Assembly: GCA_017311185.1 (NCBI GenBank)
Contig: JAESUZ010002597.1
Coordinates: 216,408-280,407 of the forward strand
From: Proteles cristata cristata
Taxonomy: Eukaryota > Chordata > Mammalia > Carnivora > Hyaenidae
Reading direction: 5' to 3'
DNA length: 64,000 bases
Part shown: positions 55,746 through 64,000 of the stretch, piece after piece
Layout: each line of letters starts with the position of its first letter
Position numbering within the stretch: the first letter of the stretch is position 1
Notes under the pieces: model-generated
Told to the model about the DNA's origin: nothing
The model's input: the letters and a program-made list of their open reading frames with translations, nothing else
Databases searched by the model: none
Made by a program: the position numbers and the translations under genes

Positions 55746-56596
55746 ACACTCAATGCTCTCTGCCTCTGTTACAGAGCCTGGCAGATCCTTTAGAAAAGAT
55801 GGTCTGGAGCTATGCCCTCATGCAGGCGGGTGCCTTGCTCTAGAATGCCCTCTCCTTCGCCTTCCAAGTCTTGCTCAGACATTGCCTTTCACCACAGTGG
55901 CAGACACCGTCAGCTTCTTACTTGCATCACCTTGGCACTCACCTGTACACATGCTCACTGAGAACATCTGCACATATCTGGTGCCTTTTTCTGGTGGACC
56001 CTGGGCTCGTGCACAGAGTAAATGAGACACGCAAAGAGTTAATGCCTCAGAAACAGCCCTCGACAAGTGATGGTCAGGATGCGAGGGATAACAGCCCCCA
56101 TTCCTTCACCCATTGAGCGAACATGGAGGCATACTCTCCACAGCCTCTAGAGTTCCCCAGGGAGAATGGGAGGGAACCTCTCTAGAGGTCCCAGCTGTTC
56201 TTGGCAGTAGCCTTCAATGCATCCTGTGTTGGCTTCTTGCTTTTTTTTTTTTTTAGTCTCGTTCCTCGTCTTCTTTCCAGGTTTTGGGATCACCTTCAAA
56301 ATAAACTGTTTGCACTTAAATCTTTGTCTTGGGGTCTGCTTATGGGGGGAACACAAACTGAGTCACCACGGTCATCGGAGTGGCCTTGACATTGCATTGG
56401 TCTATTCGTGCCTTGGTTCCTGAGGCTAAGCTCCTTGCGGACAGGAATTTTGAATTCACAGTTGAATCCCCATGGCGCCCTGCAGAGGGGAAGCAAACAT
56501 CAAAGAACGTGGACTGACTTGGAAAACCGGGTAAGTTGCAACTACTTGCAAGAAGCCAAAGGCCACCAAAGACTTCAGGGGTAAAACTTAGCCTCA
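55746..56596. other. Unassigned stretch, no gene seen
   Basis: 55800-55880 (ctagaatgccctctccttcg) may be L2. Frames up to 90 residues on both strands lack domains. A T-run lies at 56240-56255. Confidence 0.35.
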
Positions 56597-56765
56597 TCAT
56601 TTGCTGTCACACTGACTGGCTCAATGATCTTGAGCAAGGTGATCAGGCATCTCTCTAAGACTTAGTCTCTGTCTATGAAACGAGGATAATCAAATTCATC
56701 CTCCAGAGCTACTGAGAGAAATACACAAGGTCGTGTGTGTAAAGCACCAAGCATATTTCCTGCCT
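56597..56765 (+). mobile_element. MIR SINE, sense
   Basis: 'ctggctcaatgatcttgagc', 'gtctctgtctatgaaacgag' and 'gtgtaaagcaccaagcat' are in MIR order. Confidence 0.6.
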
Positions 56766-56954
56766 CTCCATGTTAGTCATCTCTTTACACCCACCCTGTT
56801 CCCAAATACCCCCTTTCTTCACTGCTTGCCTGTCCATCACCAGTTCTTTGAGTTGTGGTCTTGGGCTTCTCTTACCTACTTGCTGAAATGGGCTCAAGGA
56901 CACATTCATATGATTTGCTGCCTTCCAGCTCCTAAACAAAAAATGTCCATTTTT

Positions 56955-57171
56955 ATTTTTTTTTAATGTTTTTAATTATTTCTAGGAGAGAGAGAGAGAC
57001 AGCGTGAGCAGGGGAGGGTCAGAGAGAGAGGGAGTCACAGACTGAAACAGGCTCCAGGCTCTGAGCTGGCAGTCAGCACAGAGCCCGATGTGGGGCTCGA
57101 ACCGACGAACCGCGAGATCGTGACCTAAGCAAAAGTCGGACGCTCAACCAACTAAGCCACCCAGGTGCCCC
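56955..57171 (-). mobile_element. CAN-SINE, type A, minus strand
   Basis: ttaattatttctaggagaga, 'ctggcagtcagcacagagc', 'tgacctaagcaaaagtcgg' and head cccaggtgcccc. The 12-bp flank aaaaatgtccat lies at 56939-56950 and 57172-57183. Confidence 0.96.
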
Positions 57172-57183
57172 AAAAATGTCCAT

Positions 57184-57814
57184 CTTTAAATGAAGACTTT
57201 GTGGCAATTTTTCCATCTTTCCTCACCAGCCCCCACCATGGACACACGCATACAGACATCCAAACGCTTAGACTTCTTCCTTACGTTGCACCTTCTCAGC
57301 AACAGTTTCTTCTGCAGTTGCCGCACAGACACCAAATGAACCAGGATAACATTTATATCACCTAGAGTTTAAGAAGAGTCCCAAGCTTAGACAGTAAGAA
57401 TGAGATCCCCTCGCTCTGTGTCATCAAGCATGTCCCACAGCGTTATGGTACATGCTGCCTAGGACCTAGAACACCTGAAATAACCTAAGGAAAGGTCATA
57501 CCCATGAAGCTTACCCACAAACATCATAGACATGGAGCAGGCACCATCTAAATGGTGTTCTGTGGTCAAGCGACGTGTAGCATCCAAGTCCAGCACATGT
57601 GTGCATATGAAGCATCCAAGTATGAGCGACATGTAGCATCCAAGTATGAGTGCGTGTGTGCATATGGAGATGCACACTTATGCAGGCATAGATCTTACAT
57701 GTCTCGTTTTTCTAGTTCTCCTTCAACAAATGTGAAGACAGAAGACATTTTGATCGAATAATAGGAGAGTTCTGGTTTCTAGCCCTAAAAAGAGTAGAGA
57801 GTTGGTTAACTCTG
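57184..57814. other. Unique stretch with an irregular tandem repeat
   Basis: AGCATCCAAG occurs at 57579-57588, 57611-57620 and 57635-57644, with related gtgtgcatatg words between. Frames across it are artefacts. No gene seen. Confidence 0.5.
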
Positions 57815-57905
57815 AACATATTAGTTGCCTCTCTGGGCCTCGGTTTCTCTACCTGTAGGAAGAAGTAAGAGTAAATGTTTTCTAAGGGTCCCTTTAGGAC
57901 AATAT
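57815..57905 (+). mobile_element. MIR fragment, sense
   Basis: 'ctctctgggcctcggtttct' and 'ctacctgtaggaagaag' are the MIR core. Confidence 0.5.
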
Positions 57906-59089
57906 TGGGTTCACAGAGTAAATTCGAGAAAAATCTGAATGCAGAAAGAATGCACCATGTGGTTTCATGTTGTTTCTTTTTAAAACGCCAACTGAAAACT
58001 GATGTGTTAAAAAAAATAATAAAAAATGTCTGTGCTCTTACACCCACCATGCTTTCTTTATGAACGGGGGTAAAGAGGAGCGATTTATTTGAAAGTCAAT
58101 GGGCTACAGTATTCACAGGTCTACTGTATGTGCTAGTTTAAATTCAACATTTTGAATGGGGTAGAAACAGACACATCGGAATTTGACCAAGGATACATTC
58201 GTATGTCAGTTTAATGCTCCAGCTGTTTAATCAAAATATGAATAAAAGGTCTAAAGCCCAACAAGCAAAAATATCATAGTTGTGGGATTCAGCGATTGCT
58301 TCCCCATTGTCATCCAATTACTGTGTAATTTTTCCCTGTGACTGAATAACTAACTGTTAGCAAATAATGAAAAGGCAATTACAGCCACGCTTTGCTCCTA
58401 TTACTTCCTTCGTTTTATTCCAGCTATAATTATTGTCAGAGCTGGAGGTTTACTGTACCATGGAAGTGGCACCGGGAGAGAAAATGGAATGGGCTGGTGC
58501 ATGGAAAATTGCCAATGTCACAGCTACCTTCATCGGCACCGTTGGACTTCTGAGGCTAAAAAATCAGAGGAAAAAGCTCTCCATGTGGGTTTTACAAAGA
58601 CCCTACCTCAAGCTGTTGTGGCATCTGGGGGCGTGAGGGACAGGGGTTGTCGGGGTGGGGGTCGAGCAGGGGACCAGGTACCATCTTTGTCCTGTGTTCC
58701 TGTGTGTCATTCCCAAAGGGCTGTGCCTTTCAGTGCATTCTGCCTGAAAGCAACTCTTGAACCTTTTCTTTTAGCCTTTGCTTCTCATTAATGGTCTCCA
58801 TGCTGCCTTGTAATGGGGAGTGGCATATAAATGATGCATTTTATGGGGTTTGATCTTTCTTCAGAGAGGAAATATGCGACACATGGACAGATGTGGGGAA
58901 AGAAAATGATGAGCATGCCCTCTTCATGCACTTGCTGGGACCTATTTTTAGAAGATTCCACTGACCATACATAGTATACCTTCCCTTTTGACTTTATTTA
59001 TGTGAAACAGAACCTGAAAAAAAATTAAGAATTAAAAAAAAAAAACGAACAAAGGGGTAGAGGTATGTTTCTGACATTTTTATCTCCCA
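57906..59089. other. Unique block, possible conserved noncoding DNA at 58050-58440
   Basis: 58050-58440 is AT-rich and repeat-free with homeodomain-type words (ccaattactgtgtaatt, ggcaattacag, ctataattattg). Frames of 62-112 residues have no domain. Confidence 0.35.
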
Positions 59090-59205
59090 TTTGCTTAATG
59101 AATGTATCCTCAGTACCTACGATGTACGAGGTGCTGACACACTGTTGAGGAATCAAAGTTGAGTATGACATGATCCCTGACTATAAAGGCTCCACCTTCA
59201 TACTC
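59090..59205 (-). mobile_element. L2 3' end fragment, antisense
   Basis: 'cagtacctacgatgtacgag', 'gtgctgacacactgttgagg' and 'catgatccctgactataaag' follow the reversed L2 terminus. Confidence 0.55.
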
Positions 59206-59244
59206 ATATAAATGTCTCTCTGCATGAAAAGCAACTTAGCGTAG

Positions 59245-59322
59245 TCAAAAGCTGAGAGAACACTATGTTTGAGGATCAGGATTCTAAATACCAGCTCTAC
59301 AACTTACTCACTGGTTTATCCT
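59245..59322 (+). mobile_element. MIR 5' fragment, sense
   Basis: 'gaggatcaggattctaaata' and 'ccagctctacaacttactca' match the MIR tRNA-like part. Cut off by the MLT1 LTR. Confidence 0.5.
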
Positions 59323-59323
59323 G

Positions 59324-59750
59324 ATGTATCAGTTAGCTACTGCTGTGTAACAAACTACCTGCCAAACTCTGTGGCTTAACCCAACAATCATATATAATTA
59401 AAGCTTATCAGTGTGCAGGTCAATGGGATGCTCTACTCCAGGTTGGGCTTGCCTGGTGCAACTCAGCTGGAGAAGCTTTGTTCCACGTGCCTCTGATCTT
59501 TCTCTTTGGGATAACTGGCCAGCCTGGATTGTTCTTCTCATGGCAATGCCTGAAGGGCAAGAAAACCAGCAGAGAAATGCAAACACACACACCGAGCAAT
59601 TTCACGTCTCTGCTTTAATAATGTCTGTTAACATCCTATTGACCAAAGCAAATTACATGGTCAGACACAGAATCCAAGGTCAGGGAAATGGACTCCACCT
59701 CTCAATGGGAAGAACTTCAAAGGCAGATGACAAAGGGAATGAATACAGTG
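59324..59750 (-). mobile_element. MLT1-type (MaLR) LTR, antisense
   Basis: 'tgtatcagttagctactgct', 'gtaacaaactacctgcc', 'ccaaagcaaattacatggtc' and 'gggaaatggactccacctc' are reversed MLT1 landmarks in order. The 115-residue plus frame is a shadow. Confidence 0.8.
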
Positions 59751-59959
59751 TGGAATGATGGGCTGGAGGAATTAACGCAATCCGCTTTACTTGGGTACAA
59801 TTTCATGCCTCAGCTTCTTTGTCCGTGAAAACGGAGGTTCGCTTTACCTGCCTTAAAAAATCACTGGAAGTATCAAAAGAGATGGAAAGCATTATTATGT
59901 TTTGACAACTATAAGGAATTATAGCTATGTTAACAATTATTGCTTTCTACTTACTTAAA

Positions 59960-60185
59960 AATATTTTTGTTTAATGTTTATTTATTTTTGAGAGAGAGAT
60001 AGAGACAGAGAGTCGGAGCCTGAGTGGGGGAGGGGCAGAGAGAAAGGGAGACACAGAACCAGAGGCAGGCTGCAGGCTCTGAGCTGTCAGCACAGAGCCT
60101 GACGTGGGCCTCAAACTCACGAATCATGAGATCATGACCTGAGCTGAAGTCAGAAGCTTAACCGACTGAGCCACCCAGGTGCCCC
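59960..60185 (-). mobile_element. CAN-SINE, type B, minus strand
   Basis: Tail ttaatgtttatttatttttg, body 'gagctgtcagcacagagcc', head 'gccacccaggtgcccc'. Flanks ctacttactt before (59948-59957) and after (about 60188-60197). Confidence 0.94.
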
Positions 60186-60199
60186 AGCTACTTACTTTT

Positions 60200-60704
60200 A
60201 ATACTGTAAAAATGTTATGATTTCTTTTTTCTAGAACAATCTGGGGGTTCTCTATAAACTTCAAATTTCTTTAAGTTCCCACCACCAGGTTCTCTCATTC
60301 ATCAGAATCTGAAAATGGAAATTTCATACTTAACAGATCTTTTCTTTCTTGTTGTATTTGTAAAATAGGTCACTTCTCCAAGACCCTGATCTGATTTGAG
60401 GCCAGACAGAATCTCAAAAGCTATTGTTCTTGGTTCCTGTGGCAGCCAGAGCTGAGGGTCTCCTGGGTTTAATGTGGAAGAAGAAAACATTTATAGGCTA
60501 ATGCAGGCTGCTTTGGTAACTACTGCCCTTGGGTTATTTCCATAGCAAAAGGGTAGCAGGTTACAAGGGGTTGATTGGTCATAAATAAATAAGCAAGGCT
60601 ATACATTCACAAGGACAGGAGAAAGGCAGATTAGTAATACCAGAGATAAAGGAATAATTTTTTAAAACTCAGAAAAAAAAAAAAAAAAAAGAAAACCCTC
60701 AGAG
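60200..60704. other. Unassigned stretch, no gene seen
   Basis: Contains a poly-A run near 60669-60690. No domain or family recognised. Confidence 0.35.
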
Positions 60705-60905
60705 AACCAGAGAGATTTGGGTTTGAATCCTTACCCTCCTACTTAATAACGGATTTATTTATATCCTTTGAGCTTCTGTTTCCTTAGTTGTGAATTTAGG
60801 GATGTATCACTTAACCCATGGTGCTCTTGTGAGGACTAAATGAGATAATATATAAAAATCCTTAGCTTTCTATCTGGTACATCGTACAGACACAGGAAAT
60901 CAGTT
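60705..60905 (+). mobile_element. MIR SINE, sense
   Basis: 'gatttgggtttgaatcctta', 'ttgagcttctgtttccttag' and 'ctcttgtgaggactaaatg' are in MIR order. Confidence 0.65.
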
Positions 60906-61295
60906 CCCCTTTTTCCCTCCGGATGTTTTGAAGTTTATTTTCCCAAGAATAGTCAGGTTACAGTTTTTCAGCTCTATGATCCAGACCGTGAAATACTTTA
61001 TTTTCCCCCCTTACCATATCTCAAGCTAGGATGGATCACAATGACAGCAAAGTTGCCAAGAATAACTTTGATAAAACAAGCAAACTAACTAAAATGTATT
61101 TTGCCTGAGAATGTCCCAAGCGCTGCAGAAGTCAGAGAACCCAGAGAATTGTCCACATCCAGCACGATTTTCATTTGGCAAAATCCTATATAGATATAGG
61201 ATATATCTATAGATTAACCATATATAGATTAGCCATATTCTTTCTCCAGACTAGGACATCTCTGTCTCTGTCTGTCTGTCTGTCTGTCTCCCTCA

Positions 61296-61344
<49 letters not shown>

Positions 61345-61549
61345 CTTGTCTTAAATATGGTCAGTGTCTTTTGGAGGCCAGGATTGCAATGACTTGAAAG
61401 CAAACTGGAAAGCAAAACCTGCTCATCAGGCACAGAGAAAACCATTCAGGTACAGTATAAAAGAGAAAGAAGAAAACAGTTGTTTCTGGGAGAATATAGA
61501 TGTGAATATCCTAAGAAACATAGGTAGCTATATCCAACAGATATATTAA
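60906..61549. other. Unassigned stretch with microsatellites
   Basis: A palindromic TATAGATATAGG/CCATATATAG region lies at 61190-61245, and a (TCTG)n/(CA)n repeat at 61259-61342. No gene recognised. Confidence 0.4.
61259..61342. repeat. (TCTG)n and (CA)n microsatellites
   Basis: TCTG/TCTC units to about 61290, then about 20 CA units to 61342. Confidence 0.97.
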
Positions 61550-62036
61550 AAAACAACACAGATGAACACATAGGATGTATGATATTTAAGATCAGAAAAA
61601 TTCAAAATAATTAACCACATTAAAGAAGTTAAGGACGATAATTATATGACAATTTCAATAGGAAGTAGAAAAAAATTTTAGAGTGGTGGCATCTAAATTT
61701 TTTTCAGTATTTTTTAAAATATATAACGAGTAGAGGACTGTCATCACTTGATAAAGACAACATAGCAGAAGACATACTCAGTGGAGAACACTGAATGTGT
61801 TCTTTTGAGACAGGATAAGTCAATAAGTTAGTGTCTTTTCACTAACAATGGCAACAAAAGACACTCCCTATAATAACAAGTAAAATTAAAAAGCATCAAG
61901 TATGCAAAAGGTCTCTAAGAAGAAAAACAAATAAATGAAAAAATTTTTAAAGGACATAAAAGAAGACCTGAATTAAGAAGCAGACATAACATGCTCATGG
62001 ATGGAATGGCTTAGAAATATAAAAATGTTAAATCTC

Positions 62037-62256
62037 ACGGGGTTCCTGGGTGACTCAGTCAGTTGACTGTGTGACTCTTGATTTTGCCCAGATCACAATC
62101 TCTCGGTTGGTGAGTCAGAGGCCTGCATCAGGCTCTGTGCTGACAGTGCAGACAGTGTGGAGCCGGCTTGGGATCTCTCTCTCTCTCCCTCTTTCCCTGC
62201 TCCTCCCTCACCAACTCTCTCAAAGTAAATAAATTTAAGAAACTATTAAAAAAAAG
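62037..62256 (+). mobile_element. CAN-SINE, type C, plus strand, inserted in L1
   Basis: Head ggggttcctgggtgactcag, 'gactcttgattttgcccag', tail 'tcaaagtaaataaatttaag'. A perfect 12-bp duplication atgttaaatctc lies at 62025-62036 and 62257-62268. Confidence 0.94.
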
Positions 62257-62534
62257 ATGTTAAATCTCCCCAAATAATGGGAAAGTGCAGAATATTTACT
62301 AAAAGGAGAAACTGACTCAAAAGCATGGAGGAAAAGCTGGATCTCAACCTCACACCGTCTACAAAACCATAAGCACTAGATGAATTAGATGAATGAAAGC
62401 CTGAGCTATGAATAGTAAATCTTAAGAAATAGAGTGAACAAACATGATAAATATATTTGTGACCTTGGAGTAGATAAATGATTATTTTGTGAACCCCCCT
62501 CCCAAAAAAAACAGATACAAAGCCCGTGAATTGC

Positions 62535-62561
62535 TGGGCGGGGGCGGGGGAGGGGGAGCGG
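62535..62561 (+). other. G-quadruplex-prone run
   Basis: GGGCGGGGGCGGGGGAGGGG followed by gagcggg gives five G-runs of three or more with one- to three-base loops, in otherwise AT-rich LINE sequence. Confidence 0.8.
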
Positions 62562-62800
62562 GTGCGGAAGGGCAGTTGATGCCGGCGGCAGGCATTTTGG
62601 AGAGGAACCCTAAAATAGTGAAGTTAAGTATGAGGATCCTAGGACTCCCACTTCTGGGTGTCTCCCCCGGGGACATTCTCCCAAAGGCTCACAGCCAGAC
62701 AAGGATGAGGTCTGTTTTGGAAGCGTTGTTTAAACTGGCAGAGCTGGAATGAAAGGCTGTCTACCAGAGGCAGAACCGAGGAGTGAAATGTGCTTCCGCT

Positions 62801-63137
62801 ACTCAGTTCCTTACCTGCAATTCAAGAAATAAAAACCTCTGAATATATAAAGGTTTTTTTTTTTCCATAAATTTGGGAAAGACTGACTTGGTGGCAAAAT
62901 TTGACCTAAACCGACATGAAACTAGTTAGGTTCTCTTCGTTTCATTCAGTGTGATGATCACACGTTTTGATGCAAAAATACAGTAATGGGCTTGGTGAAA
63001 GGATGCTGCCTGGGACTTTCAGAATGAGATTCGTAGTCCAAAGTCGCCTAATTATAGCGCACAGAACTGTGCAAAATGTGTTGGGGCGGGTGCCACATCA
63101 ATGCACCTGGAAGTGTAAGGAGAGGTGATTTGAAGCA
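62801..63137. other. Unique stretch, no gene seen
   Basis: No recognised repeat or frame of note. Confidence 0.4.
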
Positions 63138-63151
63138 CCTCAATGAAATTC

Positions 63152-63362
63152 TTTTTTTTTAATGTTTGTTTTTGAGAGACTGAGAGTAACAGAATGCAAG
63201 CAGGGAATGGGCAGAGAAAGAGGGAGACACAGAATCCGAAGCAAACTCCAGGCTCTGGGCCATCAGCACCGAGTCCAAAGCAGGGCCCGAACGTACGAAC
63301 CCCGAGATCATGACCTGAGCCTAAGTCGACCGACCCAACCGACTGAGCCACCCAGGCGCCCC
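63152..63362 (-). mobile_element. CAN-SINE, type B, minus strand
   Basis: T-run then aatgtttgtttttgagagac, 'cagggcccgaacgtacgaac' and head cccaggcgcccc. Flanks cctcaatgaaattc (63138-63151) and cctcaattaaattc (63365-63378). Confidence 0.95.
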
Positions 63363-63378
63363 AGCCTCAATTAAATTC

Positions 63379-64000
63379 ACTACAAGGATGCAGAGATTTG
63401 GATTCAGGATGGGACATTTGGAATGAAGGGAAAAGCATTTTTTTCAATGGACTAAAATAAAACAAAAATTGAAATGAAATACACTTAACGAAACAAAAGG
63501 AAATATTAAAAAAAATGAATGAGATAAAGTAAAATTTAAAAAGTAAAATAAAATAATAAAAAAATTAATTTAAAGTAAAGAAAAATAAAATAAAATAAGA
63601 TAAAATAAATAAAATAATAAAATAAAATAAAATAAGAAAAGAAAAGAAAAGAAGTACCAAGCATGAACGGGAAGAAGAAAATAAAACTAGGCCGATAGAC
63701 CATCATTGACCAGCAGCTCAGCTGTGAATGGGAACTTCTATAGCAGTTTCTACACACATCTTGTTTCGAATTTGCAAAAGTCTCATTCTACAATGCAGTA
63801 ACTTAAGAACGTTTTCAGTCCCTGTCCTCCCTGTAGGTTGGGTACTCAGAACTGGGGGCTTGAAAAACATGTGCTGACTGGAAGTCTGTTGGGGTCAAAT
63901 CGGGTCCTCTGGGGAGAATCATGATACTAGGACTGTGTTTTCTCACTGGGATCGCGACACCCCTCCACCCCCCCGACCTCCCCTCTGGCAAACCATCATT
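63379..64000. other. A-rich low-complexity stretch, then unique sequence
   Basis: 63490-63655 is (AAAAT)n/(AAAAG)n with many interruptions. The rest to the window end is unique, with a C-rich terminus (63968-63990). The 73-residue minus frame is low-complexity artefact. Confidence 0.7.

Larger units (their letters stand above)
61550..62800 (+). mobile_element. Ancient L1 LINE, sense, decayed
   Basis: 'gataaagacaacatagcag', 'caacaaaagacactcccta', 'catgctcatggatggaatg', 'aatctccccaaataatggg' and 'actcccacttctgggtgtc' follow sense L1 ORF2 order. No frame over 90 residues. Broken by a SINE and a G-rich insert. Confidence 0.55.

Overview
The window is mammalian nuclear DNA from a feliform carnivore, most likely a cat (Felidae). 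The evidence is about 37 copies of the tRNA-Lys-derived carnivore CAN-SINE in its feliform form. Each has a head reading GGGGCGCCTGGGTGGCTCAG, an A/B-box promoter, a CT-rich body and a tail of AATAAA-type repeats. There is also a scrap of a young carnivore L1 3' end. No complete protein-coding gene, rRNA, functional tRNA, CRISPR array or prokaryotic feature was found. The window reads as intergenic or deep intronic sequence, and nearly every long open frame in it is chance, simple repeat or transposon.

Layout. 1-3.1 kb: decayed L1 pieces with two SINEs. 3.8-4.7 kb: antisense L2 interrupted by an AT-palindromic tract. 5.4-7.0 kb: a recognisable antisense L1 (ORF2 C-terminus and 3' end) carrying two SINEs with clear target-site duplications (TSDs). 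7-19 kb: mostly unique sequence with scattered SINEs and MIR/L2 relics. 19.4-19.8 kb: a SINE followed by a roughly 240-bp GGAA/GAAA polypurine tract. 20.1-21.1 kb: a CpG-rich island, the only promoter-like element, with splice-donor-like sites pointing outward on both strands and a CTCF-like motif. 22-24.2 kb: L2, nested SINEs and old L1. 26-31.7 kb: LTR, antisense L1, L2, sense L1 and several SINEs. 31.7-45 kb: mostly unique, with MIR, MER5A, SINEs and one exon-like open stretch at 42.72-42.86 kb. 45.7-54.4 kb: MLT1-type LTRs, L1 and L2. An L2 copy here is split by an LTR, and a repeat-poor AT-rich block lies at 46.4-47.7 kb. 54-64 kb: MIR, L2, MLT1, L1 and SINEs.

SINE classes used below. 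Type A has CTTAGGTCATGATC in the head, CTGACTGCCAGCTCAG in the body and a TCCTAGAAATAAA tail junction. Type B has CGGCTCAGGTCATG, CTGACAGCTCAG and CTCAAAAATAAA. Type C is more diverged, with TCTTGATTTCAGCTCAGG. Type A copies are the best preserved, and in the three clearly nested pairs the type A copy is the later arrival. Repeat families are assigned by recognition rather than by alignment, so subfamily names and outer borders are approximate.

Most worth following up: the CpG island with outward donors, the exon-like block at 42.72-42.86 kb, the repeat-poor AT-rich blocks (46.4-47.7, 58.05-58.44, 32.43-32.76 and 38.2-38.98 kb) as possible conserved regulatory DNA, and the nested SINE chronology. 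I did not find an evident new biological system.
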